NCBI GenBank assembly: GCA_963933975.1
Contig: CAWVWE010000016.1
Coordinates: 1-42,966 of the forward strand
Source of the DNA: UBA10364 sp905182675
GTDB taxonomy: Bacteria > Bacteroidota > Bacteroidia > Flavobacteriales > Schleiferiaceae
DNA: 42,966 bases
Direction of reading: 5' to 3'
The notes under the pieces were generated by a model, which did no database searches, was not told the DNA's origin, and worked only from the letters and a program-made list of their open reading frames with translations. The position numbers and the translations under genes were made by a program. Positions 26,193 through 33,487 of the stretch are shown here, one piece after another (position 1 is the stretch's first letter; each line of letters opens with the position of its first letter).

Positions 26193-27082
26193 TGAGAATA
26201 GCACTCTTTGGCCGAAGCCCTAAAATTCAAGACTTGCCATACGTTGAAATCGTATTGGAAAAGCTTCATGAAGAAGGTGTGGCTGTGGGGCTGTATGCCC
26301 CGTTAAAAGAGTCTTGCGAGCAAATTCGAGATGAGGAATTTGAAGAGTTGGCCTTCTCGATTTATCATAATGAGGAAGAATTAGAAGCCTTTGATCCAGA
26401 TTTTCTGATCTCTTTAGGGGGCGACGGAACCATTTTAGAGGCGACCGTTTTGATTCAAAGTAAAGACATTCCAATTCTAGGAATTAATATGGGAAGGTTG
26501 GGATTCTTAGCCAACGTAGCAAAGAGTAATATTGAAACCTCCATAGATGCTCTTTTTAGTGGCCGATTCCAGCTAGATTTCAGATCACTTCTTCAGGCGA
26601 GAACATCTACAAACAGAGTGATGAAACCTAATTTTGCGCTCAATGAAATCACAATAGCACGAAAAGAAACCACAAGTATGATCACCGTTCATACTTATTT
26701 AAACGGGAGTTATCTTAATAGTTATTGGGCAGATGGTTTAATCATTAGTACGCCTACCGGTTCAACAGGCTATAGCTTGAGTTGTGGTGGACCGATTATT
26801 ATGCCAAATAGCGAGAATTTTGTTTTAACACCGATCGCACCGCATAATTTAACCATGCGTCCATTCGTTATTTCTGATAATAACACACTACGCTTGAAAA
26901 TCGAAAGTAGAGAACATGAATTTTTAGCATCCCTGGACAGTCGAATGCACAGCTTTGACTCAGAGACTGAGCTGCTTATTCAAAAAGCAGATTTCCGTAT
27001 TGCATTGGTTCAAACGGAACTACAGGATTTTGCCTCTACGCTGCGAAATAAATTAAGCTGGGGTCGTGACTACAGAAACTAA
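26192..27082 (+). CDS. nadK: NAD kinase
   Basis: Phosphorylates NAD to NADP. The 296-residue protein shows LGGDGTILEA (75-84) with the catalytic Asp, NMGRLGFLA (99-107), the NE pair at 151-152 (ALNEITIA) and TPTGSTGYSLSCGGP (187-201), all diagnostic. Start overlaps the CBS gene stop by one base. The stop (TAA) is followed directly by the porG ATG. Its position just before porG-uppS-bamA is a conserved Bacteroidota arrangement as far as I recall. Confidence 0.95.
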   Translation: MRIALFGRSPKIQDLPYVEIVLEKLHEEGVAVGLYAPLKESCEQIRDEEFEELAFSIYHNEEELEAFDPDFLISLGGDGTILEATVLIQSKDIPILGINMGRLGFLANVAKSNIETSIDALFSGRFQLDFRSLLQARTSTNRVMKPNFALNEITIARKETTSMITVHTYLNGSYLNSYWADGLIISTPTGSTGYSLSCGGPIIMPNSENFVLTPIAPHNLTMRPFVISDNNTLRLKIESREHEFLASLDSRMHSFDSETELLIQKADFRIALVQTELQDFASTLRNKLSWGRDYRN

Positions 27083-27910
27083 ATGAAAAAAGCGTGTGCA
27101 TCTATACTGATCCTTTTAACTGGAACGCTTTCTGTCCAAGCCCAATTCTATGAGTTGGGTTTTGGTGGTGCGGGTAGTGTTTTTCATGGAGATGTGGGTG
27201 CTGTTGGAACAAAGGCGCAGGGTCTCTATGGGTTTTTACCTAATCAGCCGTTGGGTGTAATTACGTTACGTCGTCAATTTGATTGGCACTGGAGCACCCG
27301 CTTGAATTATACTCGAGGCTATGTCGGAGCGGCAGATGCTTGGGCAAAAGATGACTTTAAGCTTGCACGTGATATTGCTGTTCGTACAGAGATAAATGAG
27401 CTCAGTTTTATGACGGAATTTAATTTCTGGCCTTATGGAACTGGTACAAAATATGCCCAAAGTTTTTATGTTTTCTCGGGTATCGGTATCACAGGATACA
27501 ACCCTCAAGGTGAATTTAACCAGGAGTGGATTGACTTACGGCCCTTAGGAACGGAAGGGCAACAAACAGAACTAAAGAATGAGCTGTTCTACGGTAACTC
27601 CACCATTACCCTTCCTTTTGGTATTGGATTTCGCAAGAGTCTCGCAAGAGACTGGAGCTTGAGTACAGAGTTGGGATGGCGCCGTTATGGATCTGACTAC
27701 ATGGATGATACCTCTGGTGACTATGTGGATGCTGCCCAACTCGCTGATCTTAGAAATGAGACCTCTGCATACTTCTCTAACCCAGGAAATGTAAACTATA
27801 GCTCCGGTCTTGCGAGAGGTAATGTAAATACAAGGGATTGGTCTATTTTTGCCGGCATAACTATTTTTTATAACCTAAGTCCTCGTGATGAACGCTGCAG
27901 TGAATTCTAA
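27083..27910 (+). CDS. porG: T9SS outer-membrane component PorG (DUF6089 family)
   Basis: A 275-residue protein with a signal peptide (1-20, cleavage after SVQA) and a beta-barrel-like mature sequence. The start FYELGFGGAGSVFHGDVG and the RRYGSDYMDDTSGDYVD block near the C-terminus, read in pieces, are characteristic of the DUF6089 family, which includes Porphyromonas gingivalis PorG. There porG also lies directly before uppS, bamA and two skp-like genes, the same order as here. PorG is an outer-membrane protein linked to the periplasmic PorKN ring of the secretion machine. Its last 23 bases overlap uppS. Confidence 0.78.
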   Translation: MKKACASILILLTGTLSVQAQFYELGFGGAGSVFHGDVGAVGTKAQGLYGFLPNQPLGVITLRRQFDWHWSTRLNYTRGYVGAADAWAKDDFKLARDIAVRTEINELSFMTEFNFWPYGTGTKYAQSFYVFSGIGITGYNPQGEFNQEWIDLRPLGTEGQQTELKNELFYGNSTITLPFGIGFRKSLARDWSLSTELGWRRYGSDYMDDTSGDYVDAAQLADLRNETSAYFSNPGNVNYSSGLARGNVNTRDWSIFAGITIFYNLSPRDERCSEF

Positions 27911-28673
27911 AGTGTACAAAGAAAACCGTCTTAAGGCGGGTCTGCTTCCAGATAACATGCCCGAGCATATTGCGGTTATCATGGATGGTAATGGACGATG
28001 GGCCAAGAAACAAGGTTTTTTGACCAGAATTAAAGGGCATGAAGTAGGTGTAGACGCACTTCGTAAGGTAACTACGGCCTCGGCAGAATTGGGTTTAAAT
28101 TACCTTACCGTTTATGCCTTTTCGACAGAAAACTGGAACAGACCTAAAACAGAGGTTGACGCGTTGATGAATATTTTAATGGGTGCCCTTGAGAAGGAAT
28201 TACCTATTCTGTTGGCAAATAATGTCAAATTAAAGACGATTGGAAACATACATGCGTTGCCGTCAAAAGCAAATAAAAAGTTAATGTCTGTAATGGATGC
28301 TACATCCGGGAATGATGGGTTAACTTTGACACTAGCATTGAGTTACGGTTCACAAGATGAGTTGGTTCAGGCGTTTCGTAAAGTAGCTGCTGAAGTAGCC
28401 GCGGGAACACTGAAACCAGAAGAAATATCAGAAGATCATATTGAGCGCAACCTGTTTACAGCGGGCATGCCCAATCCTGATTTATTGATACGTACTTCCG
28501 GAGAGCAACGTATAAGTAATTACTTGTTGTGGCAACTCGCCTATGCGGAGTTTTACTTTACTCCTGTATTGTGGCCTGATTTTGATGCTGATGGGTTATA
28601 TGAGGCTATAGCTATGTTCCAAAAACGCGAACGTCGCTTTGGTCAAACCTCTGAACAGCTAACCGCTAAATAA
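27888..28673 (+). CDS. uppS: Undecaprenyl diphosphate synthase (isoprenyl transferase)
   Basis: Makes the C55 lipid carrier used for peptidoglycan and O-antigen. The 261-residue cis-prenyltransferase has HIAVIMDGNGRWAKKQG (27-43) with catalytic D33, YAFSTENWNRP, and the C-terminal LLIRTSGEQRISNYLLWQ, all diagnostic. I chose ATG 27888; a GTG codon precedes it at 27885. The start lies inside the end of porG in another frame, implying coupling. bamA follows four bases after the stop. Confidence 0.95.
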   Translation: MNAAVNSKVYKENRLKAGLLPDNMPEHIAVIMDGNGRWAKKQGFLTRIKGHEVGVDALRKVTTASAELGLNYLTVYAFSTENWNRPKTEVDALMNILMGALEKELPILLANNVKLKTIGNIHALPSKANKKLMSVMDATSGNDGLTLTLALSYGSQDELVQAFRKVAAEVAAGTLKPEEISEDHIERNLFTAGMPNPDLLIRTSGEQRISNYLLWQLAYAEFYFTPVLWPDFDADGLYEAIAMFQKRERRFGQTSEQLTAK

Positions 28674-28677
28674 GAAC

Positions 28678-31146
28678 ATGAAGAATATATTTTGGGCTTT
28701 TGTATTGGCCTTTTTCTCTTTTGAATCAAGTGCACAGATATCAACTACAGGTGATTTCAATCTGATTCCAGGAATAGATTACGAAGTAGCAGGAATAACA
28801 GTTTCTGGTGGCAAAGATTTAGATCCTAATGTTGTGATTATGTTGACCAACCTTCGTGTTGGAGATAATATTCAGTTTCCAGATCCTAAAATTTCTGATG
28901 CCATCAGGACGTTATGGCGCCAGCAGCTTTTTGAAGACATCACTTTTAAAGTAGTCAGTAAATCAGGTAAGAAAGTGTACCTAGATATACAGCTGAAAGA
29001 ACTCCCTAAAATGAGTAAGTACTACATCACTGGGGTCAAGAAAGTCTGGAAAGACGATATCCGTGAAGACCTTGAACTCAGGGCAGGAAAAGTCGTTAAT
29101 GACAATCTTATTGTGATGAGCAGTAATAAAATTCAAAAATATTTCAAGGAAAAAGGTTATCTAAATGCCACTGTAGAAGTCATACAACAAGCTGATACAG
29201 CCTTTAACAATGCGGTAATTCTAGGATTTAAGATCGCTACAGGGGAGCGAGTTAAAATTGGGCAAATTGCCTTTTCAGGAAACACAGCTGTGAGTGATAA
29301 GGTGCTTTTCCGGGCGATGAAAAACACGAAAGTCAAAGGAAAATCTATTTTAAAGGTTTCAAAACTTAAGAACAAGGAATACAAGGATGATCTTAAGGCG
29401 GTGGTGGCCAAGTATAATTCATTGGGTTACCGCGATGCTAGAATTGTCCAGGACACCTCATACAGTGTTAGTAGTGAATTGATCAACATTGATATTTCAT
29501 TAGAGGAGGGTAAAAAGTATTATTTCGGCGATATCACTTTTATTGGAAACACGAAGTATGAAACGGTTCTATTGACTAGTATTCTGCGTATTAACAGGGG
29601 CGACATTTATGATTCGCAACTTTTGAATGAGCGGGTAAGCTTTGATCAAAACGGAAATGATGTTGCTTCAGTTTATTTGAATAATGGTTATTTGTTTTCT
29701 CAAGTAATCCCTATTGAAAAGAGTGTGAGTAATGACACTATTGACATTGAAATTCGTATCCAGGAAGGGCGTCAAGCGACCATTAGAAAGGTAAGTATCA
29801 GTGGTAACGAACGTACGAATGACCATGTGATTTATCGTGAGGTTCGTACCAAGCCAGGAGACCTATTCTCTAAGGCAATGATTCAACGTACCATTCGCGA
29901 ATTGTCACAGTTGGGCTATTTTGATCAAACTCAAATTGGGGTAAACCCAGTGCCTGATCCTCAAACTGGAACGGTTGATTTAGAGTATACGGTTGCGGAA
30001 AAATCCACATCTCAACTTGAATTGCAAGGTGGGTGGGGAGCTGGTCGCGTTGTAGGAACATTGGGATTAAATTTCAATAATTTCTCTGCACGTAACATTG
30101 GTAACAAGCGCTCTTGGCAACCATTGCCAACAGGTGATGGACAGACCATTAGCCTTCGTGCACAGTCTAATGGACTTTATTTTCAGAGCTACAACGCCTC
30201 GTTTACAGAGCCATGGTTAGGTGGTAAGAAGCCAAATAGCTTCACGGGTACCATTTACCATAATGTGCAATCAAACGGTGTAGAGCGCAGTAATCCCCTC
30301 CGTCAGAGTCTCTTAATCACAGGGATTAACTTTGGTCTTGGACAGCGTTTGAAATGGCCTGATGATTATTTCACCTTGTATCAAGGTTTAGAATTTAGAA
30401 GATTTAACCTGAATGACTTCCCAACCGGATTCTTGGATTATACCAAGGGGATTTCAAACAACGTTAACTACCAATTCACATTAGGACGTAACAATACGGA
30501 CGTACCTATTTTCCCAACGCGTGGTTCTCAAATCAGTTTCTCGGCGGAATTGACTCCTCCTTTTAGTTCTTTTAATGGAGACATTGACTACAAATCACTT
30601 TCTTCTGAGGAACGTTTCAAGCTTGTTGAATATCACAAGTGGAAATTGAATGCAGATTGGTTCGCGCCCATCACATCTAAATTTGTGATTAGAACGCATG
30701 GGGAATTCGGATATTTAGGAAGTTATAATAAAGATCTTGGCCTACCTCCTTTTGAGAGATTCTATGTAGGGGGTGACGGTCTGTCAAACTTCGTGATTGA
30801 TGGTAGAGAGATTATAGGTTTACGTGGATATCAAAACAATTCTATTACTCCTGCAGGTGGTGGTGCACTTTACAACAAATACATTTTAGAATTCCGCTAT
30901 ATCCTCGCAAATACGCCTAGTGCACAAGTATTCCCATTGATCTTTATGGAAGGCGGGAACAACTATGACAATTTCTGGGACTATCGTGCGTTCAATTTGA
31001 AGAGAAGTGCAGGTGCGGGTATTCGTATTTATATGCCCATGTTTGGATTGATGGGTGTAGATGTTGCTTATGGGTTTGATCCTGAGCCTAACGGTGCGTC
31101 GGCAAGTGGCTGGCAAACTCACTTCATCATTGGTCAACAGTTCTAA
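28678..31146 (+). CDS. bamA: Outer-membrane assembly factor BamA
   Basis: BamA folds and inserts beta-barrel proteins into the outer membrane. The 822-residue protein has a signal peptide (1-19), a periplasmic part to ~440 with repeated POTRA units (for example the EGKKYYFGDITFIGN and EGRQATIRKVSISGNERTN starts), and a C-terminal barrel (~450-822) with the RFYVGGDGLSNFVIDG region before the long loop 6 and a terminal phenylalanine (HFIIGQQF) typical of outer-membrane proteins. Two Skp-like chaperone genes follow, the first with its own promoter inside the 3' end of bamA. Confidence 0.95.
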   Translation: MKNIFWAFVLAFFSFESSAQISTTGDFNLIPGIDYEVAGITVSGGKDLDPNVVIMLTNLRVGDNIQFPDPKISDAIRTLWRQQLFEDITFKVVSKSGKKVYLDIQLKELPKMSKYYITGVKKVWKDDIREDLELRAGKVVNDNLIVMSSNKIQKYFKEKGYLNATVEVIQQADTAFNNAVILGFKIATGERVKIGQIAFSGNTAVSDKVLFRAMKNTKVKGKSILKVSKLKNKEYKDDLKAVVAKYNSLGYRDARIVQDTSYSVSSELINIDISLEEGKKYYFGDITFIGNTKYETVLLTSILRINRGDIYDSQLLNERVSFDQNGNDVASVYLNNGYLFSQVIPIEKSVSNDTIDIEIRIQEGRQATIRKVSISGNERTNDHVIYREVRTKPGDLFSKAMIQRTIRELSQLGYFDQTQIGVNPVPDPQTGTVDLEYTVAEKSTSQLELQGGWGAGRVVGTLGLNFNNFSARNIGNKRSWQPLPTGDGQTISLRAQSNGLYFQSYNASFTEPWLGGKKPNSFTGTIYHNVQSNGVERSNPLRQSLLITGINFGLGQRLKWPDDYFTLYQGLEFRRFNLNDFPTGFLDYTKGISNNVNYQFTLGRNNTDVPIFPTRGSQISFSAELTPPFSSFNGDIDYKSLSSEERFKLVEYHKWKLNADWFAPITSKFVIRTHGEFGYLGSYNKDLGLPPFERFYVGGDGLSNFVIDGREIIGLRGYQNNSITPAGGGALYNKYILEFRYILANTPSAQVFPLIFMEGGNNYDNFWDYRAFNLKRSAGAGIRIYMPMFGLMGVDVAYGFDPEPNGASASGWQTHFIIGQQF

Positions 31147-31160
31147 TTGAATTACCTTTG
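31130..31160 (+). promoter_or_regulatory. Promoter of the skp-like pair
   Basis: TTG at 31130-31132 (inside bamA), 20 bases, then a perfect -7 box TACCTTTG at 31153-31160. Five bases (caatt) separate the box from the ATG at 31166. Both elements and their spacing fit the Bacteroidota consensus, so the pair can be transcribed apart from bamA, probably with a leaderless first gene. Confidence 0.65.
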
Positions 31161-31165
31161 CAATT

Positions 31166-31675
31166 ATGAAGTTTAGATTCATTTCTTTTGCCTTAGCAGT
31201 TTCTTTTAGCACGGTGCTTTCAGCGCAGCGTTATGGTGTGGTAGATATGGATTATATTCTTCAAAACATTCCGGAATATGCGCAATCGAAGAGCCAGCTT
31301 GATAAGCTAAGCGAACAGTGGGCCGGGGAAGTAAGTGCATTGCAAAGTGAACTTCAAAGCTTAAAAGACGCACTTGCTGCGGAGCGCATACTTTTGTCAC
31401 CAGATAAATTGACAAAACGGGAAAAATCCATAGAGGATAAACAAATGGAGGTTATTAGCCTTCAACAAAAATACTTCGGTCCGGCTGGACAGCTTTTTGA
31501 AAAGCGTGCACAGTTGGTACAACCTATTCAAGACAAGGTTTTTGGTGCTGTGCAGGCAGTGGCGCGCAAGCGTAAACTAGAATTGGTTTTGGATAAAAGT
31601 GCGCAGAGTGGTGTTCTTTATGTAGAAAAAGAGAAAGATTACAGTGACGAAGTTTTAACTAGTTTAAAGAAATAA
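31166..31675 (+). CDS. Skp/OmpH-family periplasmic chaperone, first copy
   Basis: A 169-residue protein with a signal peptide (1-20, cleavage after VLSA). The mature part starts with RYGVVDMDYILQNIPEYA, the usual Skp/OmpH opening, and then forms a long coiled coil (about 40-135) before a short closing strand (LELVLDKSAQSGVLYV). Skp escorts unfolded outer-membrane proteins to BamA, and the position behind bamA fits. The second copy, 12 bases downstream, is clearly diverged, so this is an old duplication. Confidence 0.9.
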   Translation: MKFRFISFALAVSFSTVLSAQRYGVVDMDYILQNIPEYAQSKSQLDKLSEQWAGEVSALQSELQSLKDALAAERILLSPDKLTKREKSIEDKQMEVISLQQKYFGPAGQLFEKRAQLVQPIQDKVFGAVQAVARKRKLELVLDKSAQSGVLYVEKEKDYSDEVLTSLKK

Positions 31676-31687
31676 AAACAAGAACAG

Positions 31688-32197
31688 ATGAAAAGAGTAT
31701 TACTCGCAATTGCCTTGACACTTGGGTTTGCTGGAACAGCGGTAGCGCAGCAAAAAATGGGTCACCTTAATGTAGATGAATTATTGTCTATCATGCCTGA
31801 AACAAAATCTGCAGAAGGCGAAATTCAGAAGTATGCACAGCAACTTGAAGGAGATGCTACAGCCATGCAAGGAGAGTACATGACTAAAATGCAGAATGCG
31901 CAAGCAAATGTTGATACATGGACACAACTACGACTTCAGAAGGAACAAGAAGAATTAGAGTCTATGGGGCAGCGCATCATGCAGTTCAATCAAAGTGCTC
32001 AGCAAGAACTGCAGCGCAAACAAATGGATCTAATGATGCCTATCATTGAAAAGGCACAAGAAGCGGTTAACGTCGTTGCTAAGGAGCAAGGTTTAACCTA
32101 CGTGCTTGACGCTTCTGCGTCTAAAGCAGTAGTTATTTACTTAGACGGTGGTGACGACATCATGCCGTTGGTAAAGGCGCAGTTAGGGATCAATTAA
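31688..32197 (+). CDS. Skp/OmpH-family periplasmic chaperone, second copy
   Basis: Also 169 residues, with a signal peptide (1-20, cleavage after TAVA). It opens with KMGHLNVDELLSIMPETKSA, then a Gln/Glu-rich coiled coil (about 35-135) and a closing LTYVLDASASKAVVIY strand. The coiled-coil part is richer in Gln and Met than in the first copy. It ends the skp pair and is followed by a terminator, so murI is transcribed separately. Confidence 0.9.
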   Translation: MKRVLLAIALTLGFAGTAVAQQKMGHLNVDELLSIMPETKSAEGEIQKYAQQLEGDATAMQGEYMTKMQNAQANVDTWTQLRLQKEQEELESMGQRIMQFNQSAQQELQRKQMDLMMPIIEKAQEAVNVVAKEQGLTYVLDASASKAVVIYLDGGDDIMPLVKAQLGIN

Positions 32198-32219
32198 GAG
32201 ATCTATAAAACTTTATTCT

Positions 32220-32254
32220 AAACCCCTCGTGAGCAAAGCTCATGGGGGGTTTTT
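32220..32254 (+). terminator. Terminator after the second skp-like gene
   Basis: Bases 32220-32234 (aaacccctcgtgagc) pair with 32238-32252 around the loop aaa; 13 Watson-Crick pairs and two G-U wobbles, running into a T-tract (32250-32254). It lies 22 bases after the stop codon and before the true murI start. Confidence 0.85.
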
Positions 32255-32276
32255 ATTTGGTATTTTGCGTAGATCA

Positions 32277-33074
32277 ATGGAAAAGATTCATAAAATAGGA
32301 TTATTCGATAGTGGATTAGGTGGATTAACGGTGCTAAAGGCACTCGAAGATGTACTGCCTCAGGTCCCTAAAATCTATTATGGCGATACGTTGCACCTGC
32401 CTTATGGTGACAAGAGTGATGAGGCCATAATTGGCTATAGTTTACGAATTGTTGAATTTTTAAGACAACAGGGCTGTGATGTGATCGTAATTGCTTGTAA
32501 TAGTGCGAGCGCCGCTGCTGGCGCTGTGCTTGAGCAGGCATTTCCGTCATTAAGGTTTGTTAACGTGATTGATCCAGTCGTCGAGGCGCTCGCGAATAGC
32601 AACGAAAAAAAAGTAGGGCTATTAGGCACTAGAGCAACTGTTCGAAGTGAAGAATATCCAAGAAGATTGAGCGTCTTAAGCAACACTGTAGAGTTAGTTA
32701 GTCTGCCAACACCTCTTTTGGTTCCCCTTATTGAAGATGGGTTCTTGGGTTCAGATATAGCGGAGCAAGTCTTACGTCATTACTTGAATAGTCCTTCCTT
32801 TCATGGAATTTCATCGATTGTACCGGGTTGTACGCATTATCCATTATTGAAAGAACTGGCCCAGAAAGTACTCAAAGATGTCCGCTGGATTGACGCTCCG
32901 GAAATTGTAGCTGCACAGGTGATGCAATGGTGGAATTCTCAAAGTAGATTGAATCAACCCACTGAACACGCTGGTACTCAATTTTTCGTAAGCGATAAAA
33001 CGGAAAGTTTTATGGACCTTGCCCAAGCCACTTTTGGAATATCAGCAACATGGGAAACAGCGGTTTTGTCTTAA
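32277..33074 (+). CDS. murI: Glutamate racemase
   Basis: Makes D-glutamate for peptidoglycan. The 265-residue protein begins with IGLFDSGLGGLTVLKAL (catalytic-site D11), has the first catalytic Cys C74 in VIACNSASAA and the second C185 with H187 in VPGCTHYPLL. I chose ATG 32277. The frame is open to a GTG at 32229, but that lies inside the terminator hairpin and adds 16 non-family residues. No perfect -7 box was found; the near-match TATTTTG at 32261-32267 is one base short. Confidence 0.94.
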   Translation: MEKIHKIGLFDSGLGGLTVLKALEDVLPQVPKIYYGDTLHLPYGDKSDEAIIGYSLRIVEFLRQQGCDVIVIACNSASAAAGAVLEQAFPSLRFVNVIDPVVEALANSNEKKVGLLGTRATVRSEEYPRRLSVLSNTVELVSLPTPLLVPLIEDGFLGSDIAEQVLRHYLNSPSFHGISSIVPGCTHYPLLKELAQKVLKDVRWIDAPEIVAAQVMQWWNSQSRLNQPTEHAGTQFFVSDKTESFMDLAQATFGISATWETAVLS

Positions 33075-33103
33075 ACATTAAGCAGAATTCTCATAAGCCA
33101 GGC

Positions 33104-33454
33104 TTACCTATCTCCCCATTTATACATCCAAGATGTAAATGTTGAAATTAAGAAGCTAAACAGAATAGCTGTCCAGGTGCTCGAGACGTGTAATCCTGAA
33201 ATCCATTGATCAGCTAGGCCAATAATAATGGCATTTATAATCAGAAGAAACAGCCCTAATGTCACGAAGGTGACAGGAAGGGTTATAAATACTAATAACG
33301 GTTTTACAGTTATGTTTAGAAGGCCTAAAACGATCGCAATTCCTATGGTGGTCATAAAGCTATCGATCTGAACTCCTGGGAGTATCCATCCAGAAATAAA
33401 AATAGCAAGTGAGGATATAATCAGTCGAGTGATGAGGCTTTGATTTCGTTTCAT
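33104..33454 (-). CDS. Small membrane protein of the YvlD/phage holin-4-like family
   Basis: A 116-residue protein of four hydrophobic helices (about 9-28, 33-52, 54-78, 88-110). LGLLNITVKPLLVFITLPVTF (in pieces) is the signature stretch of this family. Despite the family name there is no phage context: single gene, no lysin, flanked by murI and an aminopeptidase. Function unknown. It ends 29 bases from murI, converging, with no terminator visible. Confidence 0.82.
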   Translation of the reverse strand: MKRNQSLITRLIISSLAIFISGWILPGVQIDSFMTTIGIAIVLGLLNITVKPLLVFITLPVTFVTLGLFLLIINAIIIGLADQWISGLHVSSTWTAILFSFLISTFTSWMYKWGDR

Positions 33455-33487
33455 TTGCGGTAAATTGTTCCAAGTAAAATTAAGAAA

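Noticed and set aside
31166..32197. Recent tandem duplication of skp
   Set aside because: The two copies have equal length but clearly different sequences, and two skp-like genes behind bamA are common in Bacteroidota.
32229..32276. GTG start of murI at 32229
   Set aside because: It lies in the stem of the terminator of the previous operon and adds 16 residues unlike glutamate racemases.
33104..33454. Holin-like gene as sign of a prophage
   Set aside because: The family name is historical; no lysin, integrase or structural phage gene is nearby and the flanks are chromosomal.
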